Source: Agrococcus sp. KRD186 (GTDB lineage Bacteria > Actinomycetota > Actinomycetes > Actinomycetales > Microbacteriaceae). Taken from it: a DNA stretch of 64,000 bases. Under the pieces are notes generated by a model that was given only the letters and a program-made list of their open reading frames with translations, ran no database searches and was not told the DNA's origin. Where the stretch lies: NCBI RefSeq assembly GCF_017168255.1, contig NZ_JABFAP010000001.1, positions 1,581,691 to 1,645,690 on the forward strand. The letters are read 5' to 3'. Shown in pieces: positions 39,373 to 48,020 of this stretch. The translations under genes and the position numbers were made by a program. Each line of letters opens with the position of its first letter. Positions within the stretch are counted from its first letter, which is position 1.

Positions 39373-40815
39373 GTGACCCAAGCCAACATCGCCGTCGTCG
39401 GCCTCGCCGTGATGGGCTCGAACCTCGCCCGCAACCTCGCCAGCCGCGAGGGCAACACCGTCGCGGTCTACAACCGCACGACCTCGAAGACCGACGACCT
39501 GCTCGCCGCGCACCCCGAGGCCGGCTTCGTCAAGGCCGCAACGATGCAGGAGCTGGCGGACAGCCTGCAGACGCCGCGCACGGCGATCATCATGGTGAAG
39601 GCCGGCAAGGCCACCGACGCCGTGATCGACGAGCTGGCGAGCGTCTTCGAGCCCGGCGACATCATCGTCGACGGCGGCAACGCGCTGTTCACCGACACCA
39701 TCCGTCGCGAGGCCGCCGTGCGCGAGACCGGCATCCACTTCGTCGGCTGCGGCATCTCCGGCGGCGAGGAGGGCGCGCTGAACGGCCCCTCGCTGATGCC
39801 CGGCGGCACCGCCGAGTCGTACGAGACGCTCGGCCCGATCCTCCGCTCGATCGCGGCGATCGCCGAAGGCGAGCCGTGCGTGACGCACATCGGCACCGAC
39901 GGCGCCGGCCACTTCGTGAAGATGGTGCACAACGGCATCGAGTACGCCGACATGCAGCTGATCGCCGAGGCCTACGACCTCATCCGCCTCGGCACCGGCA
40001 AGTCCCCGGCCGAGATCGCCGATGTGTTCGACGAGTGGAACACGGGCGAGCTCGAGTCGTACCTGATCGAGATCACCGCCGAGGTGCTGCGCCAGGTCGA
40101 CGCCGACACCGGCTCGCCGCTCGTCGACGTCATCCTCGACACGGCGGGCGCCAAGGGCACGGGGGCGTGGACGGTCCAGACCGCGCTCGACCTCGGTGTG
40201 CCGGTCTCCGGCATCGCCGAGGCTGTCTTCGCCCGATCGCTCTCGTCCAGGCTCGCGCAGCGCGCCGCCGCATCCGACCTGCCCGGCCCGTCGTCCGAGT
40301 GGCAGGTCGACGACGCGGATGCGTTCATCGAGGACGTGCGGCAGGCCCTGTTCGCGTCGAAGGTCGTCGCGTACTCGCAGGGCTTCGACGAGATCGTCGC
40401 CGCCGCCGAGGAGCACGGCTGGGAGATCGAGAAGGGCGAGGTCGCTCGCATCTGGCGTGCCGGCTGCATCATCCGCGCCCGGTTCCTGAACGACATCACC
40501 GAGGCGTACGCCACGATGCCCGAGCTGCCGGCACTGATCCTGGCGCCGTACTTCCGCGAGGTCGTCGGCCGCACGCAGGAAGCCTGGCGCCGCGTAGTCG
40601 TCGCCGCGGCGCAGGCGGGCATCCCCTCGCCGGCGTTCTCGTCGTCGCTCGCGTACTACGACGGCCTGCGTGCCGACCGTCTGCCCGCAGCGCTCGTGCA
40701 GGGCCAGCGCGACTTCTTCGGTGCGCACACGTACCGCCGCGTCGACCGCGAGGGCACCTTCCACACGCAGTGGTCGGGCGACCGCACCGAGATCGCGGCG
40801 ACCGACACGCACTGA
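39373..40815 (+). CDS. gnd: 6-Phosphogluconate dehydrogenase (NADP, decarboxylating)
   Basis: 480-residue enzyme producing ribulose 5-phosphate and NADPH. NADP fold VVGLAVMGSNLARNLA; substrate loop GCGISGGEEGALNGPSLMPGG; catalytic Lys in GHFVKMVHNGIEYADMQ; and the C-terminal helical domain with GTGAWTVQTALDLGVP. GTG at 39373. Divergent from the gluconokinase operon and sharing its operators, so it completes gluconate use. The 480-residue long type differs from the short NAD-dependent Gnd. Confidence 0.96.
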   Translation: MTQANIAVVGLAVMGSNLARNLASREGNTVAVYNRTTSKTDDLLAAHPEAGFVKAATMQELADSLQTPRTAIIMVKAGKATDAVIDELASVFEPGDIIVDGGNALFTDTIRREAAVRETGIHFVGCGISGGEEGALNGPSLMPGGTAESYETLGPILRSIAAIAEGEPCVTHIGTDGAGHFVKMVHNGIEYADMQLIAEAYDLIRLGTGKSPAEIADVFDEWNTGELESYLIEITAEVLRQVDADTGSPLVDVILDTAGAKGTGAWTVQTALDLGVPVSGIAEAVFARSLSSRLAQRAAASDLPGPSSEWQVDDADAFIEDVRQALFASKVVAYSQGFDEIVAAAEEHGWEIEKGEVARIWRAGCIIRARFLNDITEAYATMPELPALILAPYFREVVGRTQEAWRRVVVAAAQAGIPSPAFSSSLAYYDGLRADRLPAALVQGQRDFFGAHTYRRVDREGTFHTQWSGDRTEIAATDTH

Positions 40816-40845
40816 TGCGCTGACGCATCCGCCGGACGTCGCGAC

Positions 40846-42090
40846 TCAGCGGCGCACGTCGCCGCCGGTCGCCGCCGCATCGCGCTCCGTCCCCGGCAGC
40901 GGCGCGTCGTCGAGCGGCGCATCGTCGAGCGCCGCGTCGTCGACCGCGTCGCCCGCGTGGAGCATCGCCTCGCGACGGGCTTCCGCGGCCGCGTCGCCGG
41001 TGAAGAGTCCCTGCGGCGCGGTGTCGGTGTCGACCACCGGTCGCGCCGGCGCCCGCTCGAGCTCGAGGCGCTGGCGCGGCAGCGCCTGCGGGTGCTGCTC
41101 GCGCAGCCAGCCGACCAGCCGCTCGCGCACCAGGTAGCGCAGGTCGGCCAGCTGCAGCCCGTCGGCCGCGCTGACCAGCACGCGCAGCCGCACGAAGCCG
41201 CCGGTCGCGTCGAACACCTGCAGCACCTGCACGTTGCCGTCCCACGACGCCGCCCCGTCGAGGATGCGCGCGAGCTCGGCCCGCATCTCGCCCACCGGCA
41301 CCCGCCAGTCGACGTCGAGCTCGACGGCTCCCATCACCTCGCTCGAGGTGCGGGTCCAGTTCTCGAAGGGCATCGTCGTGAAGTGCGTCGAGGGCAGCAC
41401 CAGGCGGCGGTCGTCCCAGATCCGCACCACGACGTACGTGAGCGTGATCTCCTCGATCGTGCCCCACTCCCCCTCCACCACGACGACGTCATCCACGCGG
41501 ATCGCGTCAGAGGCGACCAGCTGGATGCCGGCGAAGACGTTGCCGAGCACCGACTGCGCCGCGAGGCCGGCGACGAGCGAGGCCAGGCCGGCGGAGGCGA
41601 GCAGGCTCGTGCCCGCGACACGAGCGGCCTCGAAGGTGAACAGCGCGATGCCGACGGCGATGACGATCACCACCGCGACGAGCACGCGGCGCAGCACCTC
41701 GACCTGGGTGCGCACCTTGCGGGCGCGACGATCGCCGTGGGCGCTGGCGAAGCGAGCGATCACCGCGTCGCCGGCCACCCGCAGCAGCCGCACGGCCAGC
41801 CAGGCCGCGACCGCGATGACCACGATCAGCAGCGCGTGCGCCGCGATGCCGCCGCTGGCGCCGAGCGCGGCGATCAGGCCGTCGGCCGATGACGCGAGCC
41901 CCAGTGCGACCACGAACGCGAGCACCGCGACCGGCCAGCGCAGCTGCTGCCGCACCACCGCCCTGCGCTCGCGGTCGCGGACGACGGCGACGGTCGCGGC
42001 CTGCAGCACGAGGCTCGCGAGCAGCGCGACGAGCGCGGCGACGCCCACCGCGATGCCGAGCATGATCAGGATCTGGATGAGGTCGGGCAA
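40846..42090 (-). CDS. MscS-type mechanosensitive channel
   Basis: 414 residues with about four to five membrane helices. The pore helix and first beta motif, SLLASAGLASLVAGLAAQSVLGNVFAGIQL, are the MscS core, followed by a beta domain (RVDDVVVVEGEWGTIEEITL, VLPSTHF). A cytoplasmic tail ends with repeated DDA(A/P)L units. The start is TTG at 42090 with GAGGAGC just upstream. It should release solutes on hypo-osmotic shock. Confidence 0.9.
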   Translation of the reverse strand: MPDLIQILIMLGIAVGVAALVALLASLVLQAATVAVVRDRERRAVVRQQLRWPVAVLAFVVALGLASSADGLIAALGASGGIAAHALLIVVIAVAAWLAVRLLRVAGDAVIARFASAHGDRRARKVRTQVEVLRRVLVAVVIVIAVGIALFTFEAARVAGTSLLASAGLASLVAGLAAQSVLGNVFAGIQLVASDAIRVDDVVVVEGEWGTIEEITLTYVVVRIWDDRRLVLPSTHFTTMPFENWTRTSSEVMGAVELDVDWRVPVGEMRAELARILDGAASWDGNVQVLQVFDATGGFVRLRVLVSAADGLQLADLRYLVRERLVGWLREQHPQALPRQRLELERAPARPVVDTDTAPQGLFTGDAAAEARREAMLHAGDAVDDAALDDAPLDDAPLPGTERDAAATGGDVRR

Positions 42091-42171
42091 GCGTGCTCCT
42101 CTCGGGTCGACCGTCCACGCTACGCGTGCCGCGATGGCGGGCGCCAACCGCGCGCGGGGTTTCCGCTGCGC

Positions 42172-42216
42172 GCGATCAGCGCGATCAGCGCGATCAGCGC
42201 GATCAGCGCGATCAGC
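42172..42216. repeat. 9-bp tandem repeat, five copies, containing the permease stop codon
   Basis: GCGATCAGC five times in perfect tandem (42172-42216), plus a partial GCG. On the minus strand each copy contains TGA in the frame of the upstream APC permease; the rightmost is the actual stop. Confidence 0.9.
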
Positions 42217-43543
42217 GCGGCCGGCGGGGGCGCAGCAGCTCGCGGGCGGCGAGCCCGAGGCCGAGCCACACGGCCGCGCCGAGGACGCCCTGCCACGGCA
42301 GCGTGAGCACCACGGCGAGGCACGCGACGGCGCCGACCCACGGCACCCACGCGGGCAGCCACAGCCGCACCGCGCCCGCGGTGCGCGTGCCCGCCCGGCT
42401 GCCGCGACGCATCCGGATCGCCGAGAGGTGCGCGACCGCGTAGTAGGTCAGCACGCAGGTCGACGAGAAGGCGACCAGGCTGCCGGGCTGCAGCAGCAGC
42501 GCGGCGGCGATGGCCGCGAGCGCCGTGGTCGCCTCAGCCACCACCGGCGTGCGGGTGCGCGCGGCGATGAACGAGAGCGGGCCCGGCAGGTCGCCGTTTC
42601 GGGCCATCGCCAGGCCGGTGCGGCTGAGACCCGCGAGGAGGCCCATCAGTGAGCCGAGGCAGGCGAGCGCACCAGCCCCCAGCACGACCACGTGCAGCAC
42701 CGGGTCGCCGACCAGATCTGCCAGCGGTGTCGCCGAGATCGGCAGCAGCTCGCCCAGCCGGGCGCTCGTCGCCCAGCCGACCGCGGCGTAGAGCGCCAGC
42801 ACGAGACCCAGGCCCACCACGATCGCGATCGGCAGCGTGCGGCGCGGGTCGCGCACCTCCTCGCCGAGCGTCGCCATGCGGGCGTAGCCGGCGAAGGCGA
42901 AGAAGAGCATGCCGGTGGCGGTGAGCCAGCCGAGCGGTCCGGCCCCTGGCACCCCGCCGGTGCCGCCGACGGAGCCGAAGTCGCCGCTGCCGATGACGTG
43001 CTGCTGCGACAGCGGCGCGTACGCGAGCCAGCCCTCGGGCTCGGCCGTGGGCGCGCCCGTCGCCGCCCACACGAGCGCGAAGACCACGACGACCAGGACG
43101 ACGGCGACGATGCCGCTCGAGACCCACGCGGTGACGCGCACGCCCACCATGTTGAGCACCGCGAGCAGCGCGACAGCGGCGGCGGCGACCCACTGCGCGT
43201 GCTGCGGCCAGAGGTGCTGCCCGGCGATCACCGCGATCGCCGCGGCGGAGGCGGTCTTGCCGGTGAGGAACATCCAGCCGGCGGCGAAGCCCACCCGCTC
43301 CCCGACCTCCGCGCGGCCGTACGCGTAGGCGCCGCCCGAGACCGGGTGCTCCATCGCGAGCTGCGCGGTGGAGAGCGCGTTGAGCACCGCGATCGCGCCG
43401 GCGAGCGCGATCGCGGCCGGCAGCATCGACCCCGCGAGCGCCGCCGCAGGCGCCCACACGAAGAACAGGCCGGCCCCGATCATGGCGCCGAGCCCGATCG
43501 CGATGGCGCCGGGCACGCCGATGCGGCGCTCGAGCTGGGTCAT
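42212..43543 (-). CDS. APC-family amino acid/amine permease
   Basis: 443-residue permease with about 12 helices. The N-terminal GAIAIGLGAMIGAGLFFVWAPAA is the APC signature (unwound helix 1), and EHPVSGGAYAYGRAEVGERVGFAAGWMFLTGK is helix 3. Substrate cannot be told. ATG at 43543. Its stop codon lies in a 9-bp tandem repeat. Same strand as the MscS gene but 121 bp away. Confidence 0.9.
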   Translation of the reverse strand: MTQLERRIGVPGAIAIGLGAMIGAGLFFVWAPAAALAGSMLPAAIALAGAIAVLNALSTAQLAMEHPVSGGAYAYGRAEVGERVGFAAGWMFLTGKTASAAAIAVIAGQHLWPQHAQWVAAAAVALLAVLNMVGVRVTAWVSSGIVAVVLVVVVFALVWAATGAPTAEPEGWLAYAPLSQQHVIGSGDFGSVGGTGGVPGAGPLGWLTATGMLFFAFAGYARMATLGEEVRDPRRTLPIAIVVGLGLVLALYAAVGWATSARLGELLPISATPLADLVGDPVLHVVVLGAGALACLGSLMGLLAGLSRTGLAMARNGDLPGPLSFIAARTRTPVVAEATTALAAIAAALLLQPGSLVAFSSTCVLTYYAVAHLSAIRMRRGSRAGTRTAGAVRLWLPAWVPWVGAVACLAVVLTLPWQGVLGAAVWLGLGLAARELLRPRRPR

Positions 43544-43625
43544 GGTGGAGACGCTAGCGAGCGAGGGTGAACGGCCGGTGGTGCGCCGCCGATCAGATGA
43601 TGGGGCGAGTGCGATGCGCGACCCC

Positions 43626-44753
43626 TCAGCGGCGCTCGAGCTCGACCAGCACCTCGGCGTGCTCGGTGTGCGGGAACATGTCGAACACGCGGCCGCGCAC
43701 CGGCGCGAAGCCCGGCATCGCGGCAAGATCCTTCGCGAGCGTCACCGGGTTGCAGCTGGAGTACACGACACGGGAGAGCGCGGATGCGTCCAGTCGCGCC
43801 GCGAGCGCGCCGATGCCTCGGCGCGGTGGGTTCACCACCACCAGCTCGGGCGCCTGCGCGCCCTCGAAGTCGACGCTGGTCGCATCGCCGACCGTGAACG
43901 ACGCATCCGCCCCCATCGCCGTCGCGGTCTCGCGCGCGGCCTCGATCGCCTCGGCCGTCACCTCGACGCCCGCGACCGCACGGCCCTCGCGCGCGGCATG
44001 GAGCGCGAAGCCGCCGACGCCGCAGTAGAGGTCGAGCATGCTCGCGGGCTCGGCCTCGTCGATCCAGGCGGTCGCCTGCCGGTAGAGCGCGGCGGCGACG
44101 GCCGTGTTGGTCTGGAAGAAGCTGCGTGGGCGCAGCCGCAGGCCGATGCCGTTGACGCGCATCACCAGGACGCCGGCGCCGGCCAGCAGGAGTTCCTCAT
44201 CGCCCTCGAGTACCGCCTTGTGCTCGGGCTGCAGGTTGGCCGAGACGCTCGTGAGCGGCAGGTGGTCGAGCAGTGCCAGGTGCTTGCGGATGCGCGGCAG
44301 CGCCTCGCTCGAGCGCAGCACGATGCGCAGCGCCAGCTCGCCGTCGGGCGAGGCGGTGAGGATGAGGTGCTTCAGCTCGCCGCGCCGGCTCGGCACGTCG
44401 TAGGGGTGGATGCGGGCGTCGCGGATGAGCTGCTCGAGGGCCGGCATCGCATCGACGATGGGCTGCTCGTGCAGCGGGCACGCCTGCAGGTCGATGCCGG
44501 TGCCGTCGGCGGCGAGGATGCCGAGCGTCGGAGCATCGACGGTGCCGGCGACGACCATCTTGGCCTTGTTGCGGAACCCGCCGACGGCGCTCGCGTGCGG
44601 CGCATCCCACGCCATCTGCGGCAGCAGTGCCTGGATGCGCGACTGCTGCTCGGCCAGCTGACGAGCGTACGGCGTGTCGAGCAGGGTGCAGGAGCGGCAG
44701 CGCCAGGCGTCGAAGTAGGCGCAGTCGAGGTCGCGCTGCTCGACGGTTCGCAT
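43626..44753 (-). CDS. rlmC: 23S rRNA m5U747 methyltransferase RlmC
   Basis: 375-residue SAM enzyme of the RlmC/RlmD/TrmA group. Fe-S Cys ligands are in CAYFDAWRCRSC (C11, C19, C22) and a later ACPLH. SAM motif LDLYCGVGGFAL, then VVNPPRRGIG, and catalytic Cys in YSSCNPVTLAKDL. No TRAM domain, and this length, point to RlmC. The ATG at 44753 has TAGGCT ending 6 nt upstream, so the mRNA is probably leaderless. Confidence 0.9.
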   Translation of the reverse strand: MRTVEQRDLDCAYFDAWRCRSCTLLDTPYARQLAEQQSRIQALLPQMAWDAPHASAVGGFRNKAKMVVAGTVDAPTLGILAADGTGIDLQACPLHEQPIVDAMPALEQLIRDARIHPYDVPSRRGELKHLILTASPDGELALRIVLRSSEALPRIRKHLALLDHLPLTSVSANLQPEHKAVLEGDEELLLAGAGVLVMRVNGIGLRLRPRSFFQTNTAVAAALYRQATAWIDEAEPASMLDLYCGVGGFALHAAREGRAVAGVEVTAEAIEAARETATAMGADASFTVGDATSVDFEGAQAPELVVVNPPRRGIGALAARLDASALSRVVYSSCNPVTLAKDLAAMPGFAPVRGRVFDMFPHTEHAEVLVELERR

Positions 44754-44759
44754 CCGCTC

Positions 44760-44765
44760 AGCCTA
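44760..44765 (-). promoter_or_regulatory. Candidate -10 element for leaderless rlmC
   Basis: TAGGCT on the minus strand, 6 nt before the rlmC ATG. Transcription would begin at or next to the start codon; no Shine-Dalgarno exists. Confidence 0.45.
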
Positions 44766-44803
44766 TTCTGCGCCGACCCGCAGTCAGCGGCCTGCCGTGC
44801 GAC

Positions 44804-45073
44804 CTACTCGCCGGTCTGGCCCACCAGCGACGCGAACTTTCGGTGCGCGTTCTGCTTCGACGTGCGGAGGGCGATGCCGATCGCGGTCCAGGAGTCACCC
44901 GCGGCTCTTGCCGCTCGGACTGCGTCGACGAGCCGCCGCTCGGTCTGCTCTGTGGCGGCGCGCGCGGCGGCGATCTCACGAAGGTGACGCGCGTCGCGCA
45001 TGCTGGTCGGATCGATGCTGTCGATGAAGGCATCGATGTCGCGCTCGCGGTCGGTCTGGCTGGTGCTGGTCAT
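44804..45073 (-). CDS. Small helix-turn-helix protein, probable antitoxin
   Basis: 89 residues: an acidic N-terminus (DIDAFIDSIDP), a helical middle rich in Arg and Ala, and a C-terminal helix-turn-helix (GDSWTAIGIALRTSKQNAHRKF). Actinobacterial proteins of this shape often follow a small toxin gene. ATG at 45073 with GGAGG 9 nt upstream. A toxin-like remnant ends 15 nt before it and a 12-bp inverted repeat lies further upstream. Antitoxin role is inferred from context. Confidence 0.72.
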   Translation of the reverse strand: MTSTSQTDRERDIDAFIDSIDPTSMRDARHLREIAAARAATEQTERRLVDAVRAARAAGDSWTAIGIALRTSKQNAHRKFASLVGQTGE

Positions 45074-45088
45074 AGTTTTCGCCTCCAA

Positions 45089-45247
45089 TCAGAGGAAGTC
45101 GAGCAATCGCCCTGATGCGTCGGCACCGATCACGAGCATCCGAATCTCCCCTCCGTATTCCTGTTCTCGGTAGCGAATCGCATGGTCGAGAGCATGGAGG
45201 ATGTCGTCCAGGTCGATCCTGCTTCCTCGCGCTCCACCCTCACGCCG
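45089..45247 (-). pseudogene. Degraded small toxin-like gene
   Basis: An open stretch of 52 codons ends in TGA at 45091-45089. It encodes DLDDILHALDHAIRYREQ, then EYGGEIRMLVIGADASGRLLDFL. This resembles the body of small actinobacterial toxins (BrnT-like in style: GExRxLVIGxDxxGRLLE), but lacks a start codon in frame and stops where family members continue for some 25 residues. A GTG in the neighbouring frame (MRVEREEAG) would join it by one frameshift near 45218. It directly precedes the HTH antitoxin gene. Too short and broken to be functional as it stands. Confidence 0.6.
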
Positions 45248-45251
45248 TCAT

Positions 45252-45286
45252 CATATCGTTGACGCGTTGTACGTGTCAACGATATG
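45252..45286. promoter_or_regulatory. Perfect 12-bp inverted repeat, toxin-antitoxin operator candidate
   Basis: Arms CATATCGTTGAC (45252-45263) and GTCAACGATATG (45275-45286), 11-bp spacer, just upstream of the degraded toxin and HTH genes. Low GC relative to its surroundings. Suits a dimeric HTH repressor. Confidence 0.6.
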
Positions 45287-45365
45287 TTGACGGCAATATC
45301 TCGACGCGGGACTGTCAGTCGGCGAGGACACGACCGTCACGTGAGCATTCCCTTGAACACTTGAA

Positions 45366-45563
45366 CTATGGCGCTGCGGTCTCCTCAACCGGCGCTGGCC
45401 CGCCTGCGTCCTCGATCTGCTCGTTCAAGAATGCGCTGAGCACCGTGCCTCTGAGCCCGTCGATGCGAGCGCGGACCTGCTTGCGCTCGCTCTTCGCCGC
45501 ATCATCGCCGAGCACTGCGACGGCGTGCTCGAGTCTCGTCCTCGTCGCGGTTAGGGCCGCGCG
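45366..45563 (-). other. 65-codon open frame directly after the prs stop, same frame
   Basis: Immediately after the prs TGA (45566-45564) the same frame stays open for 65 codons to TAG at 45368-45366. It encodes a charged helical sequence (LEHAVAVLGDDAAKSERKQVRARIDGLRG, then LSAFLNEQIEDAGGPAPVEE). It looks protein-like in composition, with no ATG; an internal GTG at codon 17 is the only likely start and has no clear ribosome site. It may be a gene tail left by deletion, or a read-through extension. Unrecognised. Confidence 0.5.
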
Positions 45564-46541
45564 TCAGGCGGCGCCGTCGAACAGGCTCGTGACCGAGCCG
45601 TCCTCGAAGACCTCGGTGATGGCGCGGGCGAGCAGCGGCGCGATCGAGAGCACCTCGAGCTTCTCGAACTTCTGATCCTCGCGCAGCGGCAGCGTGTCGG
45701 TCACGACGACCTTGTCGATGACGTCGGAGTTGAGGATCTCGCCCGCAGGGTCGGAGAAGATCGCGTGCGTCGCCGCGACGATGACGTTCGTGGCGCCGTT
45801 GGCCTTCAGCGCTTCGGCGGCCTTCACGATGGTGCGGCCGGTGTCGATCATGTCGTCGACCAGCAGGCAGGTGCGGCCTCGCACCTTGCCGACGATCTCG
45901 TGCACCGAGACCTGGTTGGGCACCAGCGGGTCGCGGCGCTTGTGGATGATCGCGAGCGGCGCGCCGAGCTTGTCGCTCCAGACGTCGGCGACGCGCACGC
46001 GGCCCATGTCGGGCGAGACGACGGTGAGCGACTCCGGGTCGACAGTGTTCTTGAAGTGCTCGAGCAGCACCGGCATGCCGAACAGGTGGTCGAAGGGGCC
46101 GTCGAAGAAGCCCTGGATCTGCGAGGCGTGGATGTCGATCGACATGATGCGGTCGGCGCCGGCGGTCTTGAACAGGTCGGCGATCAGGCGGGCCGAGATC
46201 GGCTCGCGGCCCCGACCCTTCTTGTCCTGCCGGGAGTAGGGGTAGTAGGGCATGACGACCGTGATGCGCTTGGCGCTCGCGCGCTTGAGCGCGTCGACCA
46301 TGATGAGCTGCTCCATGAGCCACTCGTTCACGGGCCGGCAGTACGACTGCAGGATGAACACGTCGGCGCCGCGCACCGAGCCCTGGAACCGGGCGTAGAT
46401 CTCACCGTTCGCGAAGGTGCGGATGTCGACGTCCATGAGATCGGTGCCGATCTCGGCTGCCACGGAGCTCGCGAGCTCGGGATGCGACCTGCCGGTCGCC
46501 AGCACCAGGTGCTTGCGGTTCTTCGCGACGATCGATCCCAC
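45564..46541 (-). CDS. prs: Ribose-phosphate pyrophosphokinase (PRPP synthase)
   Basis: 325-residue class I enzyme making PRPP from ribose 5-phosphate and ATP. Conserved NGEIYARFQGSVRG, flexible loop SRQDKKGRGREPISA, DIHASQIQGFFD and the PRPP-binding VDDMIDTGRTIV. The GTG at 46541 has AGGAGG 8 nt upstream, which overlaps the glmU stop. glmU-prs is the actinobacterial order (Rv1018c-Rv1017c). An unusual open frame follows the stop. Confidence 0.97.
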   Translation of the reverse strand: MGSIVAKNRKHLVLATGRSHPELASSVAAEIGTDLMDVDIRTFANGEIYARFQGSVRGADVFILQSYCRPVNEWLMEQLIMVDALKRASAKRITVVMPYYPYSRQDKKGRGREPISARLIADLFKTAGADRIMSIDIHASQIQGFFDGPFDHLFGMPVLLEHFKNTVDPESLTVVSPDMGRVRVADVWSDKLGAPLAIIHKRRDPLVPNQVSVHEIVGKVRGRTCLLVDDMIDTGRTIVKAAEALKANGATNVIVAATHAIFSDPAGEILNSDVIDKVVVTDTLPLREDQKFEKLEVLSIAPLLARAITEVFEDGSVTSLFDGAA

Positions 46542-46552
46542 TCGGGTGCCTC

Positions 46553-47995
46553 CTAGGCCTCAGGTGCGTGCGTGTCGGCCGCCGCGGCTGCGTCGGCTGC
46601 CTTCGATCCGGGACGATTCGCCTCGGTCCATCCCGCCATGTTGCGCTGCGGTGCGACCGAGATCGCCAGCGCCCCTGGCTCGACGTCCTTGCGGATGACG
46701 GCACCGGCTCCGGTCTTCGCACCGGCCCCGATTCTAACGGGCGCGACGAAGCTGTTGTGGACGCCCGTCTGCACCTGGTCGTCGATGGTCGTGCGGTGCT
46801 TGTCGACGCCGTCGTAGTTCGCGGTGATGGCGCCGCCGCCGACGTTGACACCCGCGCCGATGGTCGCGTCGCCGATGTACGACAGGTGCGGCACCTTGCT
46901 GCCGGCGCCCAGCTGCGAGTTCTTGGTCTCGACGAAGGTGCCGATCTTGCCGCCCTCGCCGATGACCGAGTTCGGGCGCAGGTAGGCCCAGGGGCCGACG
47001 GATGCGCGGGCGCCGATCACCGACAGGGTCGCGTCGGTGCGCTTCACGACCGCGTCCTCCCCCACCTCGGTGTCGACGAGCGTGGTGTCCGGACCGATGG
47101 TGGCGCCGGCGGAGACGACAGTCGCGCCATGCAGCTGCGAGCCGGGCAGGATCGTGACGTCCTCCGCGAGCGTGACGTCGACGTCGATCCAGGTGGACGC
47201 CGGGTCGACGACGGTGACGCCCGCGCGCTGCCAGCGGCGGATGATGCGGTCGTTGAGCTCGTGCGCGGCGGCTGCGAGCTGCACGCGGTCGTTGATGCCC
47301 CAGATCGCCCAGCTGTCGCTCGCCGGCACCGCGTCGATGCGGCCGCCGGACGCCTGGATCCGCACGGCGGCATCCGTCAGGTACATCTCGCGCTGCGCAT
47401 TGTCGCGGCCGATCGTGCCGAGCGCGGCACGCAGCGCCGCGGCCTCGAAGACGTAGATGCCGCCGTTGACCTCGTCGATCGCCCGCTCGGCCTCCGAGGC
47501 GTCCTTCTGCTCGACGATGCGCAGGAAGGTGCCGGCGCCGTCGCGCACGATGCGGCCGAGACCGGTCGGGTCGGGCAGGTGCGCCGAGAGCAGCGTCAGC
47601 TGGTTGCCCTCGCGTTCGTGGCGCTCGATCAGCGTGCCGAGCGTGCCTGCGTCGATCAGCGGCACGTCGCCCGAGAGCACGACCACCTGGCCGTCGAACT
47701 CGCCCAGCGCCTCGAGGCCCTGCTCGACGGCGCGGCCGGTGCCCGGCACCTCATCCTGGTCGGCGATGAGCACGTGCGGTGCGAACTCCAGCACCGCCTC
47801 CGCCATGCGGTCGCGCTCATGGCGGACCACGGTGACGATCGAAACGGGGTGCAGCTCGCCTGCGGTGCTGAGCACGTGGGCGATGAGCGGCCTGCCCGCG
47901 AGCGGGTGCAGCGGCTTCGGCGTGCGGCTCTTCATGCGGGTGCCCGCGCCAGCGGCGAGCACGATGACGGCGACCTGAGGCACGGTCTCTCCCAT
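46553..47995 (-). CDS. glmU: Bifunctional N-acetylglucosamine-1-phosphate uridyltransferase GlmU
   Basis: 480 residues. N-terminal uridyltransferase (LAAGAGTRMKSRTPKPLHPLAG); C-terminal left-handed beta helix acetyltransferase with VKRTDATLSVIG, RPNSVIGEGGKIGTFVETKNS and NYDGVDKHRT. It makes UDP-GlcNAc for peptidoglycan from GlcN-1-P. The C-terminal tail is Ala/Asp-rich. ATG at 47995. First gene of glmU-prs. Confidence 0.97.
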   Translation of the reverse strand: MGETVPQVAVIVLAAGAGTRMKSRTPKPLHPLAGRPLIAHVLSTAGELHPVSIVTVVRHERDRMAEAVLEFAPHVLIADQDEVPGTGRAVEQGLEALGEFDGQVVVLSGDVPLIDAGTLGTLIERHEREGNQLTLLSAHLPDPTGLGRIVRDGAGTFLRIVEQKDASEAERAIDEVNGGIYVFEAAALRAALGTIGRDNAQREMYLTDAAVRIQASGGRIDAVPASDSWAIWGINDRVQLAAAAHELNDRIIRRWQRAGVTVVDPASTWIDVDVTLAEDVTILPGSQLHGATVVSAGATIGPDTTLVDTEVGEDAVVKRTDATLSVIGARASVGPWAYLRPNSVIGEGGKIGTFVETKNSQLGAGSKVPHLSYIGDATIGAGVNVGGGAITANYDGVDKHRTTIDDQVQTGVHNSFVAPVRIGAGAKTGAGAVIRKDVEPGALAISVAPQRNMAGWTEANRPGSKAADAAAAADTHAPEA

Positions 47996-48020
47996 CGGAT
48001 GCGTACGGTTCGGTCTCAGG

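Noticed and set aside
42172-42216. CRISPR array
   Set aside because: The unit is 9 bp with no spacers.
42120-42362. Minus-strand frame with an Ala-Leu-Ile repeat
   Set aside because: Caused by the 9-bp tandem repeat in a non-coding frame next to the permease stop.
45115-45675. Plus-strand frame of 186 codons across the prs-HTH interval
   Set aside because: Opposite the end of prs and the two remnants; no motif or ribosome site.
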